Shown here in pieces: positions 10,355-20,829 of a stretch of 64,000 nt of DNA; within the stretch, counting starts at the first letter, position 1, and each line of letters begins with the position of its first letter. This DNA is from Coptis chinensis (Eukaryota; Streptophyta; Magnoliopsida; Ranunculales; Ranunculaceae): positions 88,371 through 152,370 of the forward strand of contig JADFTS010000110.1 of NCBI GenBank assembly GCA_015680905.1, written 5' to 3'. Position numbers and translations under genes: made by a program. The notes beneath the pieces were generated by a model. The model worked only from the letters and a program-made list of their open reading frames with translations. It had not been told where the DNA came from and searched no databases.

Positions 10355-10737
10355 CATAGAAGTAAATCTAGTAGCAGATAATTAGATAAATCTGCTAAGT
10401 TTGGAGCAAATCTAGATAACAATGACACATTAGTTGTAATAGGAAAACCTACATGGTGAACAGATGGGAGATACCCTATCTGACCTATTACAGGTTTACG
10501 TACTTACATGTAATATATTGTGTTGCCTTGAGGTCTGATTTGTTATTGTGGAATGTACCTATAAACATTACCCAGTAGGTGAGTTTTGTGTCAATAGCTC
10601 AGTGTATATCCTTCTATCTTATAAAAAGCCAGTAATAAAGCGAATCAACATTAGCAAGCAATGTCCACTGAGTTGCAAAACCTATAGTCCGTGGCCATGG
10701 AGAGAGAGAGACCTAATTGCAGAATAAAATTTGTGGC

Positions 10738-10740
<3 letters not shown>

Positions 10741-10769
<29 letters not shown>
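10741..10769. repeat. (GA)n microsatellite
   Basis: An uninterrupted GA tract. A shorter GA run with the same preceding motif (GTGGC(C/A)ATGG) lies about 40 bp upstream, so the locus also has a small local duplication. Confidence 0.9.
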
Positions 10770-10770
<1 letters not shown>

Positions 10771-11244
10771 GTGCTTGGGGAATTATTCACGACCTATTGT
10801 TTGCAGATCAGAGCTGATACTATATCCTGGAAATACAAATGCATCACCAGTGATCGATCCAATCAAACTTGGAAGCAAACTTGACGACATTTAGAAATAT
10901 AAAAAAAAAAAAAAAAAAATAGGACGCATACATGGAAAGGGCAGGGCGATAATGGTGCTGTTAGCAAGCATTGATTGGATGCATAGAATTTGTTAATGAG
11001 AGTGCAAGACCAATTCTGAAAAAAATTAAGCTTTGACGGATTGTTTAAATGTTAAATTGCTATGAAGGTTCGTAGCTCAACCAAGTCTTTGAAGTCTTTA
11101 CCAAAAAAAAAGTCTTTGACAGTTTCAATATAGTCTTTGATAGTTTCAAAAAGTCTTTACCAAATAATAGACCAATTATACATTTCAATATGGTCAACAT
11201 TGAGATGATCTGTGTCACACCTCAAATTTTTAGAATATTTAAAA

Positions 11245-11671
11245 GGCTTAAATACAAAAATATGCAACGTACTTAGGTCCTATTAACACTTGTATCAACA
11301 TAGAATTTTTTTTCACAAACGTATCAATGTACTATGCCCGATTTCACAAAAATAGCAATCCGTTAAGCTCCGTCAGTTAAGTGATGATGTGTCATTATTT
11401 TTTCAATTTCGTTTTATTTGTATTTTCCACTTGGCATGCCACATCAGCATTGCCAACTCAGCATTTTTGTTTTTTTAAGGGACTTAAAAATAAATTAATA
11501 ATTTTTTTTAAATTAATAAATATATAAAAAAGAATAAATTAATAATTATATAATAATAAAATAATTATATACAAAATAAAGAAATATATAAATAATATAT
11601 TATTTTATTTATTATATATATTTGAAAATTATAAAAAAAAAACTATAAATAAAAAAATAAAAAAAAAATTA

Positions 11672-11711
<40 letters not shown>

Positions 11712-12349
11712 CCATTTCATATTACTTCTTTTATTTTTTTATTATATATATTATATATTTTTTTCTTTTATAGTTAAGTGACTTAAAAATAAATTAATAA
11801 TTTTTTTTGAATTAGTAATTATATAATAATAAAATTATTATATAAAAATAAAGAAATATATAAATAATATATTATTTTATTTATTATATATATTTGAAAA
11901 TTATAAAAAAAACTATAAATTATAAAAAAAAAAGATTATAATATAAAAAAATATATAAATAATATATTATTTATATATTTCTTTATTTTTTATATAATTA
12001 TTTTATTATTATATAATTATTAATTTATTCTTTTTTATATATTTATTAATTCAAAAAAAATTTATTAATTTATTTTTAAGTCCCTTAAAAAACGAAAATG
12101 CTGAGTTGGCAACGCTGAGGTGGAAATGCTGATGTGGCAGAAAATGCTGATGTGGCATGCCAAGTGGAAAATACAAATAAAACGAAATTGAAAAAATAAT
12201 AACACATCATCACTTAACTGACAGAGCTTAACGGATTGCTATTTTTGTGAAATCGGGCATAGTACATTGATACGTTTGTGAAAAAAAATTCTATGTTGAT
12301 ACAAGTGTTAATAGGACCTAAGTACGTTGCATATTTCTGTATTTAAACC
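11245..12349. mobile_element. Palindromic MULE-type non-autonomous element (1105 bp)
   Basis: Perfect 9-bp duplication TATTTAAAA at 11236-11244 and 12350-12358, the Mutator signature. The ends GGCTTAAATAC and GTATTTAAACC begin terminal inverted repeats that continue for about 270 bp with high identity (TATGCAACGTACTTAGGTCC and so on). They go on as weaker AT-rich symmetry to about 11600 and 11940, so most of the element can form one long hairpin. The core contains an internal direct repeat (about 11480-11650 against 11774-11930) and a (TA)n run. No transposase coding sequence was seen. Confidence 0.88.
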
Positions 12350-12359
12350 TATTTAAAAT

Positions 12360-13720
12360 AGAGAATTATCTTATCCAAGATATAATTATCTCAATCGTCA
12401 CCATATTCAATCATCTGAAAACCCATGATGAAACGAAACCCTAATAACATATTATCAACCACGATATTAAATCTGAGATCAAATTTAAACCCAAAAAGAA
12501 CAATCCTTCAATCACATTATTAAACTACAAAGAAACTAACCAACTCTATTACATCTATCTCAAAAACAAAACCGTACACTTCAGAAAAACTTAAACCAGA
12601 AGACTCCAAAAGCAAATCCAAATCACGTGTCCTCATCCACTGCACTCCACCATCTATGTTTCCAAGAACACACCCACGTTGCAAAAGAAAGCAAACATGG
12701 GTCAGCAAATTGAATTTGCTGGTATGATGAGTAAGACTAAAAAAACAACATGTTCAATATTTCAAATAAAGGAATATACTATTACAATCATTTCAACTTG
12801 GAAGACAAGTTAGTTCCGTTTTCTCAAAACGGCATGTAGTTTTTTCCCAAGTAATATTTCACCCCCAATATACAATTCCAAAAATCTCATATAACAGTAC
12901 TCATCATTCTCACTTTTCAAAATAACTCACAATATAAATACCACTTACATTCCACTTATTAAATGCACATATGATAACCTAATTAAATATGAGTTTGATA
13001 CACCTTACCTTTAAGCCAACACGTTGTCTTAGGATAGGATATTTACGTCCCAGCATAAAAGATTAATAGATCCTACCCTCCTACAAAACAGAGTTAGACA
13101 TCACAATAAAATGATTTATCATAGCCAATCAAATTTCCATTCATAATCAAACCTCATTTAAGACATTTAAATATAATTGATACAACCTGGTTCGTCCCGC
13201 ATATTCAGAGAATACCATTTATCATAATACATATACCAAGGGTAGTCATTCACATGGCATCATTACGTCATAAAGTTTCTGTATGCATAACCATAGATCT
13301 CAGACTATCACAAGTCCTTAATATTTTCATAATAACATATCAAATTATAGTCATTTCGCAATCACATAAAAGATCATAAGCATTCACTAATATTATTCAC
13401 AATCACACTTCACATCCATAACATTACACAAATTCACATACTTTTTGTTAATTCAATTCCACAATGTATCTTGTTTATTAATCACTTATTTATTGACCTC
13501 ACCTTTAGTTCCTACTCCATGATTTGCACTTCACACATTTGTCAAATCACACATACCCGTGTGCCTCTCTCACACCGAGTACCACTACAAGACATATGTC
13601 CCAAGCAGGGATATCGCCTCCAGGAACATATTTACATCTTGCAAACTTGTAACTTGTGAGTCACAGCCATCTCTGGGCTTTCCATTCGCATAATAACATC
13701 CTCTTATTGGCATTCAATAT
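12360..13720. other. Noncoding AT-rich stretch, nothing recognised
   Basis: Short ORFs only, with no domain-like sequence on either strand. No terminal repeats were identified that would define a transposon here. Confidence 0.5.
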
Positions 13721-13724
13721 CTTA

Positions 13725-13986
13725 GGTCATTCATGGCACATTCAATGAATACCTTGGGTCATTCCCGCCATATTCAAGGAATACCCATCATACAGTAATA
13801 GGTCATTCATGGCACATTCAATGAATACCTTGGGTCATTCCTGCCACATTCAAGGAATACCCATCATAACACTAACAGGTCATTCATGGCACATTCAGTG
13901 AATACCTTGGGTCATTCCCGCCACATTGAAGGAATACCCATCATAACACTAACAGGTCATTCATGGCAGATTCAATGAATACCTTC
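13725..13986 (+). repeat. Minisatellite, period 76-77 bp, about 3.4 copies
   Basis: Units start GGTCATTCATGGCACATTCA and contain a GAATACC(C/T) half-repeat, so each unit is itself built from two diverged half units (ATTCATGGCACATTCAATGAATACC and a CATTCC-GCCACATTCAAGGAATACCC form). Copies begin at 13725, 13801, 13878 and 13955 (partial) and differ by a few substitutions. Confidence 0.85.
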
Positions 13987-14315
13987 CTATCACATGACAT
14001 CTCAAGTCATAATATATCATTACCAAATCCTGAGGCATGGAGCGTTCTAAAAGTGTGGTCGACTTGTTGAAAATACTATTCTCAGCTCACTTATCATTGT
14101 ACTAGCATTAATCATGCATAACAATTGATCACACATGCAGAAAGTTATTTTCACGCATTTAAATATCATTAAACGTAACACGAATAGTCATCAATCAAAT
14201 ACAATTCAAACAGCCACAATCACATACACAATTAAACACTAACATTATACACATATATATATATTTATCACAAAAACTAATATATAATATATATATAATA
14301 TAGTGGTTGCACCTG

Positions 14316-14370
14316 TACATAAGGCTGCCTACGTATCCAATCTTTCAAGATTAGAATCAAGCCTTATGTA
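14316..14370. other. Nested hairpin (11-bp inverted repeat)
   Basis: TACATAAGGCT (14316-14326) and AGCCTTATGTA (14360-14370) are perfect inverted repeats. The 33-base loop itself contains the palindrome AATCTT-TC-AAGATT. It lies beside a GGCTGCCTACGTATCC motif. Function unknown; it could be a transposon end. Confidence 0.6.
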
Positions 14371-14668
14371 GCATTTAACCAATCATTGTGTATGTATGTA
14401 CCTATCTTGAGATCTTCTGTTAGTAAAGTAACTTTCTTCATTACATCTTCATCTTCATCTTCGTTTTGATGACTACTCATTTCTCTGTTTGAGGAAAAAA
14501 AAAAACAGAGAAGGTGGTGTGAACAAAAGAGGTTTTTTTCACTGGATTTCTGTTTAAGAAGCCCACTAAGTATTACGGGCACCCAAACACAAGGCCCAAA
14601 ACAAAAATATATATCCATATCCAGTATTACTTTTTTTCGCTGTAAACCACATATATATATATATATAA

Positions 14669-14698
14669 CTAGTTTTCGAACCCGTCCTACGAACGGGT
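14669..14698 (-). mobile_element. Helitron 3' terminus (minus strand)
   Basis: On the minus strand the sequence reads ACCCGT-loop-ACGGGT, then seven bases, then CTAG followed by T in the flank. A short hairpin just before CTRR, with insertion before T, is the diagnostic Helitron 3' end. The element body would extend to higher coordinates; its 5' TC end was not located. A (TA)n tract lies immediately outside. Confidence 0.6.
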
Positions 14699-15361
14699 GC
14701 CGTTATATTAAATTATTCTAAAAAAATATTAGCAACTATGCATAGCTATGAGATATTAAAATTATTTTAATCACTCATTCAAATTAAAAAGGAAGCAGCA
14801 GACATTGAGGTTAGTTTAATGCAGTTGCATCCAATTCCCGATTTTATGTTAATTATTCTTTGTGGTGAATTCAATGCATTTGCATTAAGTTTCCGATTTA
14901 GTTAATTGCATTTGCATCCTGTTTTTTATTTCCCGTTGAATTTTTTTCTAAGTTAGTTTGATAGTTTTTATTTTCTATTCAGTTTTCATACATATAAGAG
15001 TATGTTTTTATAAACTCACTTTCGTTTTGGGTTTCTAATTACTCGTAATTACTTATGTGAGAATTATGATTGGGAACTCCTTGCTATTCAAGTAGCTGTA
15101 CTTGAAGAAATGTTTACTCTTGTAAGTCTAGTTTACTTCTAAAGTACATTATCTGCAATTTTAGAACCCCTTTATGCATCTATACAGCGCGTGGCATGCT
15201 CCTTCAATTCTATGCTTTTAAATGGGTTATGATATATTGATTTGGTATCTGCTTACTTTCAATTTTGTTATGTTATACGAAACAGAAAAATGAGTTGTAA
15301 CAACACACAAAGAAAACATTGTGCGATATGCTTTCCAACTTTTGGCACTTTGCATAATTGT

Positions 15362-15437
15362 GTTAGAATTAATATTTTAAATCCAGCACTTCTGATTATG
15401 TTAGAATTAATATTTTAAACCTAACACTTATGATTAT
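15362..15437 (+). repeat. 38-bp tandem duplication
   Basis: Two adjacent copies of GTTAGAATTAATATTTTAAA...CACTT(C/A)TGATTAT (15362-15399 and 15400-15437) with a few substitutions. Confidence 0.8.
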
Positions 15438-15443
15438 GTCATA

Positions 15444-15465
15444 CTAGCAAGTGGCAACGCAACTT
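15444..15465 (-). mobile_element. Possible second Helitron 3' terminus
   Basis: The minus strand reads AAGTTGCGTTGCCACTTG then CTAG with T in the flank. A weak AAGT/ACTT stem is adjacent to CTAG. The stem is short and too close to CTAG, so this is only a candidate. Confidence 0.3.
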
Positions 15466-15823
15466 TTTATTTATTAATTTATTTTTGTAATATACATGAT
15501 TAGAGCAATATATCTGTTCAAAGAAATGATTACATTTATTACTAAAAATGATTACATGTATTACTAAAAATATGATTCCATATATGTAAAAATGTCTGAT
15601 AAGTCATCTCACCTCCAAGATCGAATAGATAATTACGTAGAGAGAATCATAACTCTACCATTCCCTCATTTGTGTCAACATGGAATTTTTCATCACTTTT
15701 TAGTTAGTTTCAAGCTTTTAGGTCGTTTATAAGCTCCAGGTTCCAAAACCGATTTTCTTGGTCATAGTGAATGGTGTAATATGTCATCTAGATATTAATT
15801 TTCTTGGTGTTTTTTTTGACGTA

Positions 15824-16275
15824 GTAATGGTAGATCTTCTTGGTCGTGCTGGACACTTGGAAGAAGCCTTAAACCTTGCAACGACAATGCCTATTGAGGC
15901 GTGTGGGGAGCACTCCTTGGTGCTTGTCGGATCCATGGAAATCCTGATTAGAGAAAAAGGACTCAAAAAGAACCCTGGCTACAGCTTGATGGAAGCAAAG
16001 GATGGGATTATACATGAGTTATTTGCTGGTGACATAACGCACCCAAAGTCAAAAGAGATCAAGGAAGCACTGGAGGAGCTTTTACAGACATCATTTGGAC
16101 TATTGACTCTATTTCTTTGGAACCCCATTAGGATTGTAAAGAACCTCAGAGTGTGTGAGGATTTCCACACTGTGATGTGTGGTGCATCTCTGATTATGAG
16201 GAGAGAGATTGTTGAGGGATAAGTGGATAACATGAGGTTTCACCATTTCATGATGGATTGTGCTCTTGTGGTAAT
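15824..16275 (+). pseudogene. PPR-DYW protein C-terminal pseudogene
   Basis: The frame shows MVDLLGRAGHLEEALNLA and MPIEACG from the last PPR/E region, then GLKKNPGYSLMEAKDG (E+ motif) and FAGDITHPKSKEI. It continues with RIVKNLRVCEDFHTVM, which matches the NLRVCGDCH block of the DYW domain with the second Cys replaced. After the stop at 16222 a shifted frame still reads MRFHHFMD, the FHHF block near the DYW end. There is thus an internal deletion (no GALLGACR block), a lost zinc-ligand cysteine and a C-terminal frameshift. DYW proteins edit organelle RNA; this copy cannot. It may lie inside the Helitron whose 3' end is at 14669. Confidence 0.8.
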
Positions 16276-16806
16276 TTGTGGTGATTTAGGAGAGTTTATA
16301 TAATGGAGTTGCAAAACTGCACCGATAATACTAAAAAAATCTAGACATCTAAGAATGTTGCTGACTGCCTAATTCTTTCGCACTCCCAATGGTGTGTTTT
16401 TTTTTAAAAGATCATCTGGTATTTGGCATTAGAATATTGAAGGAGGAACTCGCTATCTCATTAATATTTGGAAGACATTGTCCAGTATTTACATTGTAGA
16501 ATGTTCAGGGCATCCACTTATTTACATTCACTCACTTATTTTAGAAGGTCAGCAAACGAAACAATGCTATGATACGAATACCTACTCCAAAGGTGACAAA
16601 TGACTTATATTTTTTTCGATATCGAACACAATATAACTTGAAGTAGTCGAATTGGAAAAGCGAGCGTGCTAATATTATAAATTTAAACTAAAAATTAACG
16701 AACTCAATAGTGACAAACTTTCATAAATAATAAGTGTTAAACCTCGGCCATTAAAAAAATACTATGTGACCAACATAATAAAATTTTGGTATTAAAGTAC
16801 TAATCC

Positions 16807-17049
16807 TCATGGTTTTCTTTTCTTTATTATGGAACTCTCCATGCCCTTCATTCCTTTAATTTTTTCTTCGAGATAATATATTTTTTCTTTGTTGTGTTTA
16901 TCATCAACCAAACAATCTAGCATAATATTTTTGAGGATGTCGAGTTGATTCTGTTTCTCTTTAACTTCTATTCTTTTCTTCATAAGTTCTTTGAAATTGA
17001 AGTCTTCAATTTCCATATCACGTTCATCCTTTATAAAAGTGATTAGCAT
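16807..17049 (-). pseudogene. Coiled-coil gene fragment, unrecognised
   Basis: A minus-strand frame of 80 residues that is highly charged and heptad-like (FKELMKKRIEVKEKQNQLDI, EKIYYLEEKIKGMKG). The context (16.8-20.9 kb) is full of gene fragments, so it is probably another captured piece. A protein family could not be named; an XS/XH-type or similar coiled coil is possible. Confidence 0.35.
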
Positions 17050-17059
17050 TGAAAAGCTG

Positions 17060-17995
17060 CTTTGAATCCTCTGCTTTTTGCAGCTTGAGAATATGTTGGG
17101 CTTCCATCAATTTCTTTAACTATGATGTCTCACTGGTAAAGAATAAGTCTTTTGGTACCTTTAATGTTCTGATTGCTTTTGAATCGTCCGGGCTCTCTAA
17201 TTACGTGTTGTAAAACCGGATCTTGTTGAATGTTAAGTCCTGGCTTCTAGAATTTCCTTTAGCATTTTTTTTTTTTTTACATAAGCTGTAATTTTCATAC
17301 GCCATTATCTGCAATATACATAATAAAATGAAGTCAATAAATAATTGTAAATAATAGAGAAGAGGAAGAAAATAGGCTACCTGGTTTTTCGATATGTGTA
17401 GTTAAATTGTTTTTTTTAGGTTAATAGATTATGTTTTACTAAGTGATTGGAAGTTCACTTTTCGTAGGTTTTTAGTCTTGTATATCTCTTAAATTTTGAT
17501 ATTTTGGAACAGCGAGCTTCTCCTTTTTTGCAGCCTCCACTCCATTAGGAGCATGGATTATGACACGTGTCGGGTAATTTGAAATTTGGATTTTGAGTTT
17601 TATGCGTGGGCACGTGCAAAACGTGTGAAGAGTAGTTGTTGCATTTTGAAAGGGCATAACACCAGACACACCACAATAGACGGTCAAACTTGGTAAATGA
17701 ATCGTTAACTAACGATAGGGTTACCTAAAGCTAAGAAACGTAAAACTTTGGGTCCAACGCAAATACCCATATTATTGGGACTACCTAAAGCTAATCACCT
17801 TATTTTAAATTAGATTTTTTTTTTAATTAGGTTGAAGCTATTGGGTTTAGAAACCTCTAAGTATACTATTACTGTTGGGCCTGGGCCCAACAAATTATAA
17901 CATATGTTTTAAGCGGGTATTGTATCTCAAATTCAATTCAAATTTGAGTTGCTACCTCTTTTTCCCACGCAGCTTCCTTTCACACTAAATTGCTC
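17060..17995. other. No gene recognised
   Basis: AT-rich sequence with a poly-T run near 17263-17278 and short frames lacking domain features. A CACGTG-type core occurs near 17610. Confidence 0.4.
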
Positions 17996-18003
17996 CAATC
18001 TTC

Positions 18004-18183
18004 ATGGTAAGATATGTATCTGATTATGTAGATGTGTTCTCAAGAATTGTATCTTTAGCTTTTCTCTTAATTTTCTCATTCACATTTTTCAGGCGACGGG
18101 AGGCCTGTTATGGATCGAATGGGGAACCAGGTCTAAGGTTGTTGCTTGTCCAGCTCGTGGAATTGCTTATCTTCATGAGGACT
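18004..18183 (+). pseudogene. Receptor-like kinase (PERK-type) fragment with its own start and intron
   Basis: An ATG at 18004-18006 is followed at once by GTAAG; a 86-bp intron ends in TTTTTCAG at 18092. The next exon (18093-18183) ends at a GTAAGC donor. Spliced, it would encode about 31 residues ending CPARGIAYLHED, the ARGxAYLHED block of subdomain VI that precedes the catalytic loop in receptor-like kinases. The upstream lobe and the rest of the kinase are missing, so no kinase activity is possible. A short fused leader may come from another source. Confidence 0.55.
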
Positions 18184-18689
18184 GTAAGCATCGTTTTTCT
18201 GATTTATAGGTTTTAATTAGTAAACCCAGAAACTTGTGATGGTTTATACTTTATAATCCATAGGTGGAAGACTTTTAATCTCAAACAGTGGACCTTCACG
18301 TCCTGATCCTTGGACATGGTTATTTGGTGGGTTGGAGGAGAAAGTGGTTCTTGTCCGTAATTATCGGGTAACGTGGGTGCTGATGGTGCGTAGTTTTGAG
18401 AGGTGTATCTATTAAAAGAATCCAATGATTGTAAAAGTTTGATACAAATTTTTTTGGAGATGGAATCTAGGATTAGGGGGGTTTTGACTTTTGAGAGGTG
18501 GTAAAAAGCTGATGAAACCGTTTGTGAGGTGTCAGTTTCGAATGTTACCTACTTTTTTTTTTTGCTGATGATATAACTATATAAGAAACAATAGGAACAG
18601 ATTTATTGGTCCACGTAACTGTGTTGGCCGCATTATTAGCCGCGTGTACATCCTTTTTACGGCTGCTCTGGAAAGTGGAAAGAAGGAAA

Positions 18690-19022
18690 TCAAATCGGAA
18701 TAAGTATTGACTATGACGTGAACTTTGAAAGGCATAAGAACATAGTAAAGGATCAACATGAGAAAAAGAAAAGAAAGATAAAGAGTGGCACAAAGAAGTG
18801 TGATTGTCCCTTCTTGCTTAAGGGTATTTACTTGCCTGGTCGTGATGATAAGTGGAAGATGAGTGTTGAATGTGGTCGCCACAACCACCCACCGAAGACC
18901 GACTTAGTGTCATACATATGGGGGTAGGCTAACACGTGAGGAGCAAAATGTTTTGTTTCAGATGACCTTAGGTGGAGTCAAGCCAAAACATGTTCTTAAT
19001 GTCATCAAAAGAAAATTCTGAA
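18690..19022 (+). pseudogene. MULE transposase / FAR1-type N-terminal fragment
   Basis: The frame reads KSGTKKCDCPFLLKG, then KWKMSVECGRHNHPPKTDL, the CX1CPF...CGxHNHPP zinc-finger pattern of FAR1/MULE N-terminal domains. After a one-base shift at about 18925 it continues GRLTREEQNVLFQMTLGGVK, the GRLTxEE...MTxxGVKP block that follows in MULE transposases. A stop follows within about 15 residues and the DDE core is absent. It is a remnant of a Mutator-like element among captured gene pieces. Confidence 0.75.
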
Positions 19023-19149
19023 CGACTTTGTATATGTCCTAAAATAAATATTTCATTAAGTTATGATGAACTATAGATAATTCAAATTGAAAAAAACAAA
19101 AACATAAATTTGATGGATCTAACACTGTGCTAATCCTCATCCAATATAG

Positions 19150-19682
19150 AATTCAGCTTGAAAAACACTACGTTAATCCTCATCCAAATCTGATGAATTA
19201 TTTGGGATGCTTAGGTAGTCCATATCTCAATTTGGTCCTCCTATAAGCAATGCTTCATTTATTGACTTCAAATATGCATTTTCTTTTCTCAAGTTTTCAA
19301 TATATTGATGAAGTTGTTTTTCTCTAGTATTTGCTTCATGTAGCTCATCACGTTTAGTAATGACTTCTTTGTGGTTGACGTTTAAAACCTCAAATTTGTA
19401 TATTTGCTATAGAAAGCGGATAGCGTTTCCTGCAGCTGCATTTTCTGAGTCCACTTTCTTAGTTTGATACGTCCCCGGAAATGATTGGCTTATAGGATAA
19501 TTCGGATTTTTGAAGATTTCTCTCATTATCGGCAAATCTATTATGACATCTGCAGCGTATTGGTTGTTTTCAATCTTCGATATGTAAAATGGTTCTCCCT
19601 GAATTTTTGCCTTGATTAGAATTTCCCTTAACGCTGTCTTGAGTGAAATTTTGTGTTTGGTTTCATACTCCATGAACTGCAT
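19150..19682 (-). pseudogene. dsRNA-binding-domain fragment followed by a coiled coil
   Basis: A minus-strand frame (19407-19682) begins SLKTALREILIKAKIQGEPF and ends QTKKVDSENAAAGNAIRFL, the C-terminal KKxAExxAAxxAL helix pattern of a double-stranded RNA-binding motif. After the stop the sequence continues in frame as a coiled-coil-like stretch (KRDELHEANTREKQLHQYIE). An RNase III fragment on the same strand lies about 0.8 kb upstream, so both may come from one RNase-III-like gene. A PP2C piece of opposite strand sits between them, so they are not a normal gene now. Confidence 0.5.
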
Positions 19683-19873
19683 TTTAAAAATTACATTAGT
19701 TTATATTATCCAGAAATATGCAGTCTCACCATTGTCAGGGCATATAGTAATTTGGTATTTTTAGAACATGCAAATTTTAGGTTTTGTTTTATTGATGGAT
19801 TTTTTACTGTTTTGTAGGCTTTGTGGGAGGATACCAAATGTGTGTCAAAGTGGGCTATAGTGAATAGGTGCTA

Positions 19874-20005
19874 GTTCCCTACGGAACTTTTCCTAAGTTT
19901 GAGATGGAAGGAAAAGATTTTTTTGTAGCCAGTAGGAGAGGAAGGAGAAATGTCATGGAAGATGGATATGGAGTTATAACCGATATTGTGGGAGACTCTA
20001 AGCAG
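19874..20005 (+). pseudogene. PP2C protein phosphatase exon fragment
   Basis: The frame reads GTFPKFEMEGKDFFVASRRG then RRNVMEDGYGVITDIVGDSK, the start of a plant PP2C catalytic domain. RRxxMED supplies the Glu/Asp that bind the first metal in intact enzymes. The exon ends precisely at a GTATAT donor (20006), so genomic rather than cDNA sequence was copied. The metal-binding DGHGG block and everything after it are absent. No activity is expected. Confidence 0.75.
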
Positions 20006-20145
20006 GTATATATATACCACTAAACTTGGTTCCAGCATTACATAATTTTGATATAAAAACATGCATTTTTTTATACTCTAGTTACATATATATACTATAC
20101 CGTACCTTATACACACACACCTTTCCCCCTTGAAATAAATTTTAA

Positions 20146-20205
20146 AGCATATGGATGATTTGAAAGTTGATATGTTCTCCTTAGGTTTGCTCTTATATTT
20201 CATAT
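20146..20205 (+). pseudogene. Possible kinase subdomain IX snippet
   Basis: A short frame, DDLKVDMFSLGLLLYFI, resembles the DVxSxGxxLxE helix of protein kinases and ends at a stop. It is too short to prove, but it fits the fragment patchwork. Confidence 0.25.
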
Positions 20206-20449
20206 AATTTCATCAATAATTGTGGTGTTGGATTAACTGACTCAATAACTTCAACTCAAGACTTGTCTCTCCCACAGTCCCACTGATTTCCCAATATTGA
20301 GAAGAATTATAAAGAGGAGGGGTAAGAGGGGTTCCAGGAACAGTTAATAGTGAGTGGTTGTTACACTAATACAGGTCTTAAGTTCAATATAGTACAAACC
20401 CGAATATCAGAGCATGATCAAACAAAATATTTAAAGTTTAAAACCAACA

Positions 20450-20820
20450 GAATATTCTTAGCTTGTGTACCTTTGCATCAAGAGAAGGGGTATTGTGCCT
20501 AACAAAAATGAAAAAGGTCATGTCAGACTGCAACGCGAGCAAGCTTTTCAGTGTTAATATTGGAAGCACGAAGAAGCCAGAGTTGGCCCTGATCAAGATT
20601 AGGGTATGTGATATATACGAAATTTGCAAAAGCAATCCCCAAAGCAGCATCACCAACGAACTCTATACGTTGGTAAGAATGTAAGATGGCGATGAGTCAG
20701 CAAAAGAAGAGTGAGTTAATGCTTTTGCCAATAGTGACTTGTCAGAGAACCTGTAATTCATAATCTGCTCAAATGCTTCAATTGACAACATGAAGTTGTC
20801 ATCTTCTATCATATCACAAC
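20450..20820 (-). pseudogene. RNase III-like (RTL-type) fragment
   Basis: The minus strand reads EDDNFMLSIEAFEQIMNYRF then DKSLLAKALTHSSFADSSPS. After an 8-base insertion it reads QRIEFVGDAALGIAFANFVY, YPNLDQGQLWLL and INTEKLARVAV. This is the RNase III signature (RxEFxGDAxLG) with the acidic cluster, followed by the expected helix order. Later the frame resumes as RHNTPSLDAKVHKL after a stop. The family cleaves double-stranded RNA; plants have RNase-three-like proteins with an RNase III domain plus dsRBDs. The insertion and stop make this a pseudogene fragment. Confidence 0.75.
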
Positions 20821-20829
20821 CTGTAAATC

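Noticed and set aside
13725..13986. CRISPR-like array
   Set aside because: Unit length is 76-77 bp with no unique spacers, and the window is plant nuclear DNA.
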